DNA from: Bdellovibrionales bacterium
GTDB taxonomy: Bacteria > Bdellovibrionota > Bdellovibrionia > Bdellovibrionales > UBA1609
Length of the DNA: 49,807 nt
NCBI GenBank assembly: GCA_020630675.1
Contig: JAHDIR010000019.1
Coordinates: 1-49,807, forward strand
Reading direction: 5' to 3'
The position numbers were made by a program, and so were the translations under genes. Positions within the stretch are counted from its first letter, which is position 1, and each line of letters opens with the position of its first letter. Of this stretch, positions 9,136-18,163 are shown piece after piece. Below the pieces are notes generated by a model. It searched no databases and was not told the origin of the DNA. It saw only the letters and a program-made list of their open reading frames with translations.

Positions 9136-10005
9136 ATGAAGTATTTTATTTATTTGCCATTGGTTATGGTTTTATTAACATCTTGTGAAAAAGAGCAGTC
9201 CTTGCTTGATGATATTGAATTGGGACAGCAGTTAGGAAGTACTATGGCGGCTATTGATGCAGGAAGTGGGTCCGATACTGGAGCGTTTGCCTTATTGAAA
9301 AGAAATAAAAAAACCTTTGCTAGGTATAAGGTTGGTGAACCTAGATTTTCGATTTTTCCTAAAGCCTATGCGGCTTCTTGTGCATCGGCCAGCACCTTTA
9401 GTTCTTGTACAAATAACGTGATTGCTCGAGATTTTGATAACTGCACCGTGGGTTCTGTTTCTTTTAGTGGAAATATTAGTATTACTTTTGATGATGGTGT
9501 AACTGATAACACTTGCCGTTTAGACTCTGATGGCGACACGGTAACTTTAGATCCTGACTTTATAATGACTGGCCGAAGAAATGCCACCCTTAATGTTGAA
9601 AAATCAGGAACTATTGGTCAAAGAATTACAAGAGTCTCGACAAATACTTACGAGTTTACTAACGATGGCATAAGACGATATTTTAGTTTGTCGGGTGAAA
9701 TTTTATTTGATTATTCAGCAAGAACAACATCGGCATTAACTATCACAGGTGAAAACCGAGCTAATCGGGTTTTAAACGGTGGTGTTTTACAAGTTACAAA
9801 TAATTCCACCGGTGGAACCTGTAATATGACTCCTAACAATCTGACTTGGGATGGAAGTGGAAGTTGTAATTGCCCTGTCAGTGGAAATTGGTCCGGAAGC
9901 TGTAGTGATGAAAGAACAATCACTTTGACCGTCAATAGCTGTGGTTCAGCTACTATGGATGTAAGCGGAGAAACTCAAACTGTTAACTTTGATGGATGTT
10001 ATTAA
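9136..10005 (+). CDS. Hypothetical secreted lipoprotein
   Basis: This 289-aa protein has a lipoprotein signal ending in the lipobox LLTSC, and it is not recognised beyond that. After a linker, the mature part is rich in Ser, Thr, Gly and Asn with regularly spaced cysteines and predicted beta strands. The last 70 residues hold several Cys pairs (GSCNCPVSG, GSCSDE) and the protein ends FDGCY. The start at 9136 is chosen because GGAGG (9126-9130) lies just upstream; the frame is open to a GTG at 9121. Its stop overlaps the convergent Nudix stop in a shared TTAA at 10002-10005. Confidence 0.65.
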   Translation: MKYFIYLPLVMVLLTSCEKEQSLLDDIELGQQLGSTMAAIDAGSGSDTGAFALLKRNKKTFARYKVGEPRFSIFPKAYAASCASASTFSSCTNNVIARDFDNCTVGSVSFSGNISITFDDGVTDNTCRLDSDGDTVTLDPDFIMTGRRNATLNVEKSGTIGQRITRVSTNTYEFTNDGIRRYFSLSGEILFDYSARTTSALTITGENRANRVLNGGVLQVTNNSTGGTCNMTPNNLTWDGSGSCNCPVSGNWSGSCSDERTITLTVNSCGSATMDVSGETQTVNFDGCY

Positions 10006-10475
10006 AAGTAAATGGTGTCAGTTCGGTTGTCATTTTTATCAATAATGATGTCTTCCTGATTTAAGCCAAGGCCTTGCTTTATATATAACTGGGTCATTGG
10101 CCTAACCTCAGGACTATTCATTGCTTCTTCAACATCCCAATATTTCACTTCTTGAATTTCTTCTTTGGGCCAAATAAGGGGCGTATCTTTGTCAGAGGTG
10201 ATTTGGCAAAGAAATACCCAGTAAATATTTGTTCTATTTTTTGAATCGGTTCTGTGTCGAGAAGATACTTTTATTAAAACCTTACCTTGAAGGCCTGTTT
10301 CTTCATGTAATTCTCTTAGAGCGGCCTCATGAGGAGCTTCATTTTTTTCGACCATTCCTCCGGGGAGTATCCATGCTCCTTTAGCTGGGCCATAATTTAA
10401 TTTAACCAATAAAACTTTATTATTTTCCAAGATGAGGCAACCCGCACCTAAGCTGGACATTGTTAAATCATTCAT
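10002..10475 (-). CDS. Nudix hydrolase
   Basis: This is a 157-aa Nudix-family pyrophosphohydrolase. A complete Nudix box GX5EX7REUXEEXGU is present (GGMVEKNEAPHEAALREL followed by HEETGL), which binds the metal and cleaves a nucleoside diphosphate linked to another moiety. The substrate is not determined by the motif. The frame is open far upstream (to 10703) inside the neighbouring lipoprotein gene. The ATG at 10475 is taken because AGGAG lies 8 nt before it and the Nudix fold begins with the next residues. The gene sits 16 nt after the cysteine-rich lipoprotein gene and may be its operon partner. Confidence 0.88.
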   Translation of the reverse strand: MNDLTMSSLGAGCLILENNKVLLVKLNYGPAKGAWILPGGMVEKNEAPHEAALRELHEETGLQGKVLIKVSSRHRTDSKNRTNIYWVFLCQITSDKDTPLIWPKEEIQEVKYWDVEEAMNSPEVRPMTQLYIKQGLGLNQEDIIIDKNDNRTDTIYF

Positions 10476-10491
10476 ATTTATTTCTCCTGAG

Positions 10492-10980
10492 TTATTGGCA
10501 AACCTGAAAGTGTTTTCCATTTTGATACTCTTCAGCGCAACCGATAAAGGGTTTAAACTTTGAGCAAAACCCTCTTTTTTGTCGAGGATAATATAAACAT
10601 AATGATTGGCACTCAGCTGATGTATCACAGGGGAGCTTGGCATCGGTTGTTTCTTGCATGCAAATCCATTGGCCTTGATTGTTTTTTTGAAAAGTTCCCC
10701 CACTTTTTTTACACTTTGTTTTTTTAATCTCTTTGCTCGATGGGCCGGTTGTATACTTTAAACATTTGGGTGTTTTTTGCTCAAAACAGGCCATGCGTGT
10801 GCAGGCAACAACAGTGCCTTTGTGAGCACGGCACTTATTACAGCCATCATACCATGTTTGGCACTCATAGGGTGGAGTTTGAGGGTTATTAAAGACGGGT
10901 TCAGATTTTTTTTGACTTGAATGACAAGATGTAAAAAGCACAGTTAGTAAAAATAAGGACAATACTTTGGCAATCTTCAT
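10492..10980 (-). CDS. Cysteine-rich lipoprotein with DGCN motif (long paralogue)
   Basis: This 162-aa lipoprotein has the lipobox LFTSC after a short signal. The mature part has a six-cysteine module C-x2-W-Y-D-G-C-N-x-C-x5-G-x-V-x2-C-T-x3-C-x5-P-x-C-L. That is almost the same module as in the gene immediately upstream on the same strand. A second cysteine-rich region follows (about residues 95-162) with eight more cysteines, suggesting a disulfide-stabilised extracytoplasmic domain. The ATG at 10980 overlaps the upstream stop as ATGA. The family is not one I can name and the function is unknown. Confidence 0.7.
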   Translation of the reverse strand: MKIAKVLSLFLLTVLFTSCHSSQKKSEPVFNNPQTPPYECQTWYDGCNKCRAHKGTVVACTRMACFEQKTPKCLKYTTGPSSKEIKKTKCKKSGGTFQKNNQGQWICMQETTDAKLPCDTSAECQSLCLYYPRQKRGFCSKFKPFIGCAEEYQNGKHFQVCQ

Positions 10981-11315
10981 TTGTGGGCCAGGCACCTAGG
11001 CTCTTCCATCACATAGCACATAATTTCTGTACAAGAGAGAACTTTACCGTCTTTAACAGAGCAAGTATTACAGCCATCAAACCAATCTAGGCAGCTTTTT
11101 TCAGGGGCGTTAACAAGCTCATTGGATGCAGTATTATCATTAACAACTTCTACCTTTTGGGCTTTTAACTGAGAGACTTTTGAATTTTGAAGCTTCTCTT
11201 TTTTTGGTAATGAGTGTTGAGCAAAATTTTTAGTAGAAGTATGAGGTTGGATATTTTTTGGAGATGAACAAGAAATAAATAAACTGCACATAAAAAATAA
11301 AAGTAGGCTTTTCAT
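10977..11315 (-). CDS. Cysteine-rich lipoprotein with DGCN motif (short paralogue)
   Basis: This is a 112-aa lipoprotein with a signal ending in LFISC. A Lys/Ser/Gln-rich linker follows, then one six-cysteine module (CLDWFDGCNTC ... CL) at the very C-terminus. The module aligns with that of the downstream paralogue. The ribosome-binding site AGGAGG lies six bases before the ATG. The two genes are coupled by ATGA, so they form a tandem pair of unknown function that is probably periplasmic or outer-membrane anchored. Confidence 0.68.
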   Translation of the reverse strand: MKSLLLFFMCSLFISCSSPKNIQPHTSTKNFAQHSLPKKEKLQNSKVSQLKAQKVEVVNDNTASNELVNAPEKSCLDWFDGCNTCSVKDGKVLSCTEIMCYVMEEPRCLAHK

Positions 11316-11386
11316 CTAAGACCTCCTGAAAGTAAGGTGATGATATGTAAAGCCTACAATGATTTTCTAATTCAGGTCAAACATTC

Positions 11387-14242
11387 CTATTCATAGTCAG
11401 TTAATGGAGGGCAAGTACAAACTAAATTTTTATCTCCAAAAACATTGTCTACGCGATCAACAGGTGTCCAAAACTTCTTTTCTCTGACCCATGGTAAAGG
11501 ATAAGCCGCTTGTGAACGAGAGTAAGGGTAGTCCCAAGAATCTGCTGTGATGGTGTGAATAGAGTGAGGTGCGTTCTTAAGAACATTATTTGTTTTATCT
11601 AAATTTTTCTCAGCAATTTCCATGGCTTCTTTTTTGATTTCAATCATAGCTTCACAAAAGCGATCCAACTCAGGCAATGACTCACTTTCTGTGGGTTCAA
11701 TCATAAGAGTGCCAATCACCGGCCAAGACATTGTTGGAGCATGAAAATTATAGTCCATAAGTCTTTTAGCGATATCATCAACGGATATGTCAGCAAGATC
11801 TTTGAGAGGGCGAACATCAAGTATGCACTCATGAGCGACCCAGCCATCTTTACCTGTGAATAAAATAGGGTAATGAGGAGATAATTTTTTAGCAATATAG
11901 TTGGCATTTAAAATAGCCAATTGAGTGGCTTCTTTTAAGCCGGCCTCACCCATCATAGCAACGTAAGCCCATGAAATAGGAAGAATACTTGCACTTCCCC
12001 AGGGGGCCGCCGAAACAGCACTGGATCCAGTGGTCGGACCACAATCAGGGTTCATCTCATGGGTAGGAATAAAGTTTTTTAAATGCTCGGCAACACCAAT
12101 AGGTCCTACACCGGGCCCACCTCCACCATGAGGAATACAGAAAGTTTTGTGAAGATTCATATGAGCAACATCAGCCCCAATTTTTTCAATTTGGCAAACG
12201 CCCACTAAAGCATTGAGGTTAGCGCCATCTAAATAAACTTGACCACCATGGCTATGAATGGTTTGGCAAATTTCTTTAATAGAAGATTCAAAAACACCAT
12301 GAGTGGAAGGGTAAGTGACCATTAGAGCCGCCAAGTGGTCTGAGTGTTCTTTGGCTTTTTCCTTCAAATCATTAACGTCAATATTTCCTTGGTCATCACA
12401 GAGGACCACTACGACTTTCATTCCTGCCATAACGGCACTAGCAGGGTTGGTTCCATGGGCCGAGCTAGGAATAAGGCAAATATTTCTATGGTGTTGATTG
12501 AGAGATTGCAAATATTTACGAATAACAAGTAGACCTGCATACTCACCTTGAGAGCCAGCGTTGGGTTGAAAAGAAACCGCTGAAAAGCCGGTGATTTCAC
12601 AAAGCCAGTGTTCAAACTCCTTGATCAGTTCCATGTATCCTAAGGCTTGATCTGTTGGAGCAAAAGGGTGCAGGCTAGAAAAGTCTTCCCAAGTGACCGG
12701 CAACATTTCTGTGGTCGCATTTAATTTCATGGTACATGAGCCTAAAGGAATCATGGAATGAGTAAGGCTTAAATCCTTTTTTTCTAAGCGATGAATATAT
12801 CTAAGCATATCAGTTTCAGAATGAAAGGAATTAAAAATAGGGTGTTCTAAATACTCAGTGGTTCTTGAAAGATCTTTGGCAAAATAGGTTTGCTCAGAGA
12901 AGGTGAAGTTGTTTTTGCTGCTATTTTCTTTGCTAAAAATACGGATGATAGCATCAAGGTCATTTTGAGTGGTGGTTTCATTTATAGAAATATTTAATCG
13001 ACCGTCGCCAAAATGAAATAAATTAATGTCTTGAGCTAAAGCTGCTTGTAAATAACTTTCGGCTTCTTCCTTTGTCATTTTTAATTGAATGGTATCAAAA
13101 TAATTTTCATTGGCTGTACTAAAACCAAGCTTTTGGAGCTGTTGAGAGAGATGGTGAGTCAGTTGATGAACCTTTAAAGCAATATGTTTAAGACCTTTTG
13201 GGCCATGATAAACGGCATACATAGAAGCCATAACAGCTAACAAAACTTGTGAGGTGCAAATGTTACTGGTCGCTTTTTCACGGCGAATATGTTGCTCTCT
13301 AGTTTGTAAAGAAAGCCTCAAGGCTTGTCGGCCGTGACGATCTTTTGAGACTCCAATGATTCGACCAGGAAGTAAGCGCTTGTATTTATCGGTTGTAGCT
13401 AAAAAGGCGGCATGAGGCCCGCCAAAACCTAAGGGCACTCCAAAGCGTTGGGTGCTGCCATAAACAATGTCAGCGCCCCATTCACTGGGAGCTTGCATAA
13501 GGCACAAACTTAAAAGGTCAGCGCCGGCAATCACCAGACAATCATTTTCTTTTGCCGCTTGGCTTACATCAGAGTAATTAAAAACTTTTCCGTTGGTATC
13601 AGGGCACTGAACTAAAACGGCAAAGTATTGGTCTTGGTTGAAAATTTGAGGTGTGACTTCACCAAACACGGCTTCAAGCCCTAGGGGCTCAAGGCGAGTG
13701 TTAATGACTTCTTTGCACTGGGCATAGATATTTTTAGAGATAAATATTTTTGTAGATTTATTTTTTCTTTGGGCAGAAAAAGCTAAGCTGATGGACTCTG
13801 CTGCCGCTGTGGCCTCATCTAGAAGAGAAGCGTTAGCCATGTCCATGCCCGTTAAGCTGGTCACCATGGTTTGGAAGTTTAAAAGAGCTTCCATTCGTCC
13901 TTGTGAAATTTCAGCTTGATAAGGTGTGTAGGCTGTATACCAACCGGGGTTCTCAAGAATATTTCTTTGAATCACAGAAGGAGTGATACAAGGTGAATAT
14001 CCCAGGCCGATATAGTTTTTGTAAACTTTATTTTTACTGGCAATTTTTTTTGCTTTTTCAAGAAAAGCCACTTCACTTAGGGCTGGTGGTAGGTCAAGGG
14101 CACTAATATTACGAACCACTTCAGGAATTGCATTTTCAAGAAGTTGATCAAGCCCATTGATAGATAGCTCTTTGAGCATGGCTTGAGTTTGGTCAGCGTT
14201 GGGACCATTGTGTCGGTCGGAGAATTGTTTACCTAACATCAT
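11387..14242 (-). CDS. gcvP: Glycine dehydrogenase (decarboxylating), P protein
   Basis: This is the PLP-dependent P protein of the glycine cleavage system, in its single-chain form (951 aa from the chosen start). It decarboxylates glycine and passes the aminomethyl group to the lipoyl arm of GcvH. The N-terminal half starts FSDRHNGP, like other P proteins. The C-terminal half carries the PLP-lysine segment LHKTFCIPHGGGGPG and the PHGGG loop. The frame is open to a TTG at 14308. The ATG at 14242 has AGAGG about five bases upstream and gives a family-like N-terminus. gcvT and gcvH are not adjacent, and no glycine riboswitch is visible in the short upstream gap. Confidence 0.95.
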   Translation of the reverse strand: MMLGKQFSDRHNGPNADQTQAMLKELSINGLDQLLENAIPEVVRNISALDLPPALSEVAFLEKAKKIASKNKVYKNYIGLGYSPCITPSVIQRNILENPGWYTAYTPYQAEISQGRMEALLNFQTMVTSLTGMDMANASLLDEATAAAESISLAFSAQRKNKSTKIFISKNIYAQCKEVINTRLEPLGLEAVFGEVTPQIFNQDQYFAVLVQCPDTNGKVFNYSDVSQAAKENDCLVIAGADLLSLCLMQAPSEWGADIVYGSTQRFGVPLGFGGPHAAFLATTDKYKRLLPGRIIGVSKDRHGRQALRLSLQTREQHIRREKATSNICTSQVLLAVMASMYAVYHGPKGLKHIALKVHQLTHHLSQQLQKLGFSTANENYFDTIQLKMTKEEAESYLQAALAQDINLFHFGDGRLNISINETTTQNDLDAIIRIFSKENSSKNNFTFSEQTYFAKDLSRTTEYLEHPIFNSFHSETDMLRYIHRLEKKDLSLTHSMIPLGSCTMKLNATTEMLPVTWEDFSSLHPFAPTDQALGYMELIKEFEHWLCEITGFSAVSFQPNAGSQGEYAGLLVIRKYLQSLNQHHRNICLIPSSAHGTNPASAVMAGMKVVVVLCDDQGNIDVNDLKEKAKEHSDHLAALMVTYPSTHGVFESSIKEICQTIHSHGGQVYLDGANLNALVGVCQIEKIGADVAHMNLHKTFCIPHGGGGPGVGPIGVAEHLKNFIPTHEMNPDCGPTTGSSAVSAAPWGSASILPISWAYVAMMGEAGLKEATQLAILNANYIAKKLSPHYPILFTGKDGWVAHECILDVRPLKDLADISVDDIAKRLMDYNFHAPTMSWPVIGTLMIEPTESESLPELDRFCEAMIEIKKEAMEIAEKNLDKTNNVLKNAPHSIHTITADSWDYPYSRSQAAYPLPWVREKKFWTPVDRVDNVFGDKNLVCTCPPLTDYE

Positions 14243-14353
14243 AAGAACCTCTTTTTGGCCGAAAATATCAGAAACGCTTAGGGGAGTTTCTGATATGTCT
14301 CCCCCCAATTTTTAATGATCAAAAATAAATTTTACTTTCCTAAAAAATAGGAT

Positions 14354-14935
14354 TTACTTTTTAGCCGTAGCCTTTTTTCTTGGGGCTTTTTGGGCTGTTG
14401 TTTTTTTACGAGTGGCTTTTTTGGCCGTTGTTTTCTTTTTTGAAGCTACTTTTTTGGTGGCTTTCTTTTTACTGACTACTTTTTTAGTCGCTTTTTTACG
14501 AGTTGTTTTCTTTTGGGCGGCAACTTTCTTTTTCGCTTTCTTTTTTAGAGAGTTGACATCTTTACTTACTTTTTTAGAAAAGTCTTTCGTAGTTTTTTCA
14601 ATATTTCTTTTCTGAGCGTTGGCGTTCTTTTTTAATTCATTAATTCGCTTATCTACATCTTTTTTTGTTTTCTTGATGATACGCATTCCTTTATCAAGTT
14701 CACGATCGATTTGTTTTTGAGTTTTAGAAATTTTAGTAACAACTTGCTTATAAGTTCTTTCTAAATCTTTTAAACGAGCCTTATTTTTTTTACTGAGTTT
14801 AGATTTCACATCAAAGTTAGAAATATCTTTTTTTAGTCCGTCCATTTCTTTTTTTAACTGCTTAAAGTCAGTTAAGCGAACAGCTTCTTTTTTTAATTGT
14901 TCCCAGTTCAAATTTTTTAAATCTAGCTTTGTCAT
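14354..14935 (-). CDS. Histone H1-like lysine-rich protein
   Basis: This 193-aa highly basic protein is likely nucleoid-associated. Residues of about 1-120 are charged and helix-prone with coiled-coil character. The last 70 residues are Lys/Ala/Thr repeats (KKATKK, KKKTTAKK, RKK) resembling the C-terminal tail of histone H1-like bacterial proteins, which bind DNA non-specifically. The ATG at 14935 is chosen because GGAGGG precedes it; the frame is open to 15040 without a better start. The low-complexity tail makes orthology hard to judge. Confidence 0.7.
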   Translation of the reverse strand: MTKLDLKNLNWEQLKKEAVRLTDFKQLKKEMDGLKKDISNFDVKSKLSKKNKARLKDLERTYKQVVTKISKTQKQIDRELDKGMRIIKKTKKDVDKRINELKKNANAQKRNIEKTTKDFSKKVSKDVNSLKKKAKKKVAAQKKTTRKKATKKVVSKKKATKKVASKKKTTAKKATRKKTTAQKAPRKKATAKK

Positions 14936-15052
14936 AATGTCCCTCCATAAGGATTTACTTGTCCTCTTGTTAGCAGGCAACCTAGCTAAAGTCACAATAA
15001 TTATGTACTTTTTTGTAAAATTTTGCATAAGGTTTTTCACTCACGAGAGGAT

Positions 15053-15081
15053 TTTACTTTTACTGACTTTTTGCTTATGTT
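15053..15081 (+). promoter_or_regulatory. Sigma-70-like promoter placed for a leaderless EpmA-like mRNA
   Basis: TTTACT (15053-15058), a 17-nt spacer and TATGTT (15076-15081) end six bases before the ATG at 15088. The predicted +1 is therefore the A of the start codon, and no SD is present. Confidence 0.5.
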
Positions 15082-15087
15082 CTCGCC

Positions 15088-16425
15088 ATGACCTCACGTA
15101 GAAAACAACTCATAAATTGTTTTAACTCTCTTTCTGTGAGTGGTAGTGCTCCATCAAGTTTCCTTAGCGTGTCGGAATGGGTGGAGCAGGGGAGGCCTGA
15201 GAATCAGTGGATGGCAGGCCGGTTATTGGTTTCGTCGTCAGGGCAATATTTCCTGCAAGACCACAGATACAAAGTTCTTTTACAAGATATAGATGGAAAT
15301 GAGTCAGTGTTTTCAGGAAGTTGGAACGCAAATGAATTTTTTGTTCAAGATTTGCGTTCAGGGGACAAGGTGGCCTTTATAAATAGAGGGCAAACCTCTG
15401 CAAAAATAGGTTTGCTTTCTGTCAATGAGCACTCAGAAGATGGCCACTGTGCTAGTCCGTTAGAAACCTGGAAGCAAGAGGAGCGTTGGCTAAAGTTTTT
15501 AAGTTCTGTGGAGTCTTTTTTTATCAAAAAGAAATTTTATCAGGCCCAAACTCCTTTTTTAGTGATTTGCCCCGGTTTAGAACCCACTTTGGAACCTTTT
15601 TCGGTGCAGTTTGAGTTTGGAGCCTATAAAAAAAAGCTATTTTTACCAACGAGTCCCGAACTTCACTTAAAGAAAATTTTATCTGAAGGGGTGAGCTCTC
15701 TTTTTGAAATAAAAACTTGTTTTAGAAATAAAGAGTTAGGGTTTCAGCATCAACCTGAGTTTCAAATGTTAGAATGGTACCGAGCATATAAAACTTTGGA
15801 CCATTTAGTTGAAGATATTCATGAACTCATTCATGCCCTTGGCTCTTTACAACCTCAATTTCAAGATCCAATAATTAATAAAACAACAATGAAAAATCTT
15901 TTTCAGGTTCATTTAAATTTTTGTTTAACCCCTGAAACAACTCAAAAAGAGCTCTTGGCTTTGGCTCAATCTTTGAATTTAAGAGTAGACGATACTGATA
16001 GCTGGGATGATCTTTTCTTTCTTGTGTTTATTGATAAGATAGAGCCTCATTTGGGCCAAGGTGAAATCACATTTGTTTTTGATTACCCACCGTCGCAGGC
16101 GGCTTTAGCAAAAATAAACTCGAGAGGCTGGGCGGACCGCTTTGAAATGTATTGGCAAGGCTACGAAATTGCCAATGCTTTTAATGAACTGACGTGTCCT
16201 CGGCAACAGTTAGAACGTTTTCAAAAAGAGCAAAAAAATAGAAAAAAACTAAACAAAGAGTATATACCCATTGATGAGGAGTTTATAAAGTCTCTGCAGT
16301 TGGGCTTGCCGCCTTCGGTAGGGATAGCATTAGGTCTAGAGCGGCTGTATATGGCAATGAATAGTATTAAAGATATCGGTCAGTTAAAACATTTTCCGCT
16401 GAGAATGAACAAAGAGCAGTCGTAA
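15088..16425 (+). CDS. EpmA-like class II lysyl-tRNA synthetase paralogue with N-terminal extension
   Basis: This 445-aa protein contains a class II aminoacyl-tRNA synthetase core of the LysRS/EpmA (GenX/PoxA) type. EpmA attaches beta-lysine to elongation factor P. Class II motif 2 is clear (CFRNKELGFQHQPEFQMLEWYR), preceded by LPTSPELHLKKIL. Motif 3 is GIALGLERLYMAM. EpmA proper is about 325 aa and lacks an OB fold. Here the 130 residues before the core include beta-rich sequence (GQYFLQDHRYKVLLQDID) that could be an OB-like domain. Full LysRS is longer, so EpmA is the closer match. The EF-P gene and epmB are not in the window. Translation probably starts at the first transcribed base. Confidence 0.72.
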   Translation: MTSRRKQLINCFNSLSVSGSAPSSFLSVSEWVEQGRPENQWMAGRLLVSSSGQYFLQDHRYKVLLQDIDGNESVFSGSWNANEFFVQDLRSGDKVAFINRGQTSAKIGLLSVNEHSEDGHCASPLETWKQEERWLKFLSSVESFFIKKKFYQAQTPFLVICPGLEPTLEPFSVQFEFGAYKKKLFLPTSPELHLKKILSEGVSSLFEIKTCFRNKELGFQHQPEFQMLEWYRAYKTLDHLVEDIHELIHALGSLQPQFQDPIINKTTMKNLFQVHLNFCLTPETTQKELLALAQSLNLRVDDTDSWDDLFFLVFIDKIEPHLGQGEITFVFDYPPSQAALAKINSRGWADRFEMYWQGYEIANAFNELTCPRQQLERFQKEQKNRKKLNKEYIPIDEEFIKSLQLGLPPSVGIALGLERLYMAMNSIKDIGQLKHFPLRMNKEQS

Positions 16426-16448
16426 AGATTAGAAGCCAAACCTAAGAG

Positions 16449-16739
16449 TTAGTCCTGTTTATTAGAGTCGTTCACAGCTTCTTTAAGCTCTTTGCCCACT
16501 TTAAAAAACGGAAGCTTTTTGTTTTTAACTTCAATCACTTCGCCCGTTCTTGGGTTTCTTCCTTTATATGAGCCATAGGCACGATTTACAAAAGAACCAA
16601 AACCTCTGATTTCGATGCGATCGCCTTTTAACAAAGACTCCACCATAGAATCAAAAATAGTATTCACTACCGTTTCGGCTTTGACTCGGGTTATTTTTGC
16701 TTTTTCACTGATGAGATTTATTAAGTCTGCTTTAGTCAT
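16449..16739 (-). CDS. HU/IHF family DNA-binding protein
   Basis: This 96-aa DNA-bending protein of the HU/IHF family is closest in pattern to IHF beta. The signature IRGFGSF and the DNA-arm segment GRNPRTGE are intact, and the C-terminus FKVGKELKEAVN is typical. The ATG at 16739 has AGGAAA seven bases upstream; the longer frame to 16766 is not supported. A good sigma-70 promoter lies at 16765-16792. Such proteins organise the nucleoid and assist recombination and promoter bending. Confidence 0.93.
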   Translation of the reverse strand: MTKADLINLISEKAKITRVKAETVVNTIFDSMVESLLKGDRIEIRGFGSFVNRAYGSYKGRNPRTGEVIEVKNKKLPFFKVGKELKEAVNDSNKQD

Positions 16740-16764
16740 AATTTCCTCGTAAATAGTTGAAACC

Positions 16765-16792
16765 ACTATAATTATAAGTGGAAAAAGGTCAA
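16765..16792 (-). promoter_or_regulatory. Sigma-70 promoter of the HU/IHF gene
   Basis: On the minus strand TTGACC (16792-16787), 16 nt, then TATAGT (16770-16765), upstream of a normal leader with an SD. Confidence 0.55.
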
Positions 16793-16918
16793 AACATAAA
16801 ATGAAAAATAAAAAAAGTGGAAACTCTAGATCTAAAGTCGAGCTCAGTTGGGGCCATAGCTAATATAAGGCTTCTAGGCATTTTTGCCTTATTGCCATAA
16901 GAGCAAGCTTGGCTAGAT

Positions 16919-18163
16919 CTAAAGGCGATAGGTTCCAGAAGAAACAAGGATATTATGGTACGCGTCAATGGTTTGGGACACCATTTTTTTCATATCAAAT
17001 AAATTAAGTATGTTTGTTTGAGCACTTTGTCCGATGGTTTCTAGATCGAACTCTTCTTTAAAGATACTTAAAATTAATCGGCTAATATCATTCATATCTG
17101 CAGGTCGCACTAAAAAACCGTCTTTATTATTTGTGACGATGGTGGAAACAGGGCTTACCTCTGAGCCAATAATGATTTTCTTTTGAGCCATAGCTTCAAG
17201 AATACTAGACTCAAAACCAGAAGTTTTTGTACTTAGGTTTATAAATACATCAGCTAGTGCAATATAATCGGAAAACTCGTGGCTTTTGGGGGAATTGATG
17301 TAAATGACTTTAGAGCCAAGAGCTAAGGCATAAATAAAGCTTTCCACAGGTCGCGATATAGGGCCTTTGCCAATGAGTATTAAGCGTGAAGAAGGTTTTT
17401 TTATGGCGACCTTTTCAAAGGCCTTGAGAATATTTTTAATCACATTTGCTTCGCTCATATCAATGAGGCTAACGGCCACTTTTGAATGCTTAGGTAAGTT
17501 CAAGCGCAAACGAAGTTCCTCAGATTTTTCTCGCGGAGATAAATCTGTCACTTCAATTCCGTAAGGTACAGTGAAAGTTTTAGTGCTAGGGTAAAGGTAG
17601 TAACGTTCTAAGCTAATTTTTTGTAACGGGCTGGAAACGAAAATTCCATCGGCACATTTGAGTAAAGGCCTGTCTTTTGAGAAAAAGTTCAGCAAAAACG
17701 TATAAGCCACAGCCATGCTAATGCTGATAATACTTTTGACCGAATCATTCGCTAAGCCAATTAAAGAAAAAACTTGTGACATGCTAGTCGATTCTACATC
17801 AAAGGCCACGGCGGCTTGATGATTTTTCTTGTTTTTACCAATGACAAGCCCTGTGCCGTCGATGCTATGAACTATGTGAAAAGGAGTTACTTTATTTAGC
17901 TCCATAAATTTTTCGTAGGCTTTTTGCGGAAATGAGCTCATTTGGCCTTTTTCATATAGAAAAAAAGCTTTTACATTATCTTCGACAATTTCAATTTTAT
18001 TTTCAGGGTTTGACCAGGCAATAACGGTGACATTATGAGATTTGGCTAGATTTCTGGCAATAGGCCATAAAAAACCATATTCGCTGGCTCGTCCTAACAT
18101 AGGAAAGTGTTTAGCAACGATGCAAATATTTAGTTTTTTAGGTACTTTTTGCCGTCTCCACAT
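16919..18163 (-). CDS. Glycosyltransferase family 4-like protein
   Basis: This 414-aa GT-B fold glycosyltransferase resembles group 1/GT4 enzymes, which transfer a sugar from an activated nucleotide donor, usually to envelope polysaccharide. The N-terminal domain begins LNICIVAKHFPMLG. The C-terminal donor site has the expected E-x7-E-like segment within SSILEAMAQKKIIIGSEVSP and GFLVRPADMNDIS. The start codon directly abuts the MutT-like stop (TAAATG). The gene is last in a probable gdh-pyrD-mutT-GT transcription unit. Acceptor and sugar cannot be predicted. Confidence 0.82.
   Translation of the reverse strand: MWRRQKVPKKLNICIVAKHFPMLGRASEYGFLWPIARNLAKSHNVTVIAWSNPENKIEIVEDNVKAFFLYEKGQMSSFPQKAYEKFMELNKVTPFHIVHSIDGTGLVIGKNKKNHQAAVAFDVESTSMSQVFSLIGLANDSVKSIISISMAVAYTFLLNFFSKDRPLLKCADGIFVSSPLQKISLERYYLYPSTKTFTVPYGIEVTDLSPREKSEELRLRLNLPKHSKVAVSLIDMSEANVIKNILKAFEKVAIKKPSSRLILIGKGPISRPVESFIYALALGSKVIYINSPKSHEFSDYIALADVFINLSTKTSGFESSILEAMAQKKIIIGSEVSPVSTIVTNNKDGFLVRPADMNDISRLILSIFKEEFDLETIGQSAQTNILNLFDMKKMVSQTIDAYHNILVSSGTYRL

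Noticed and set aside
14243-14353. Glycine riboswitch before gcvP
   Set aside because: The gap is too short and AT-rich and contains none of the conserved glycine-aptamer core.
16826-16919. Direct repeat CTAGATCTAAAG (about 16826 and 16912) as an attachment site
   Set aside because: Twelve bases only, no integrase or mobile cargo between the copies; probably chance.
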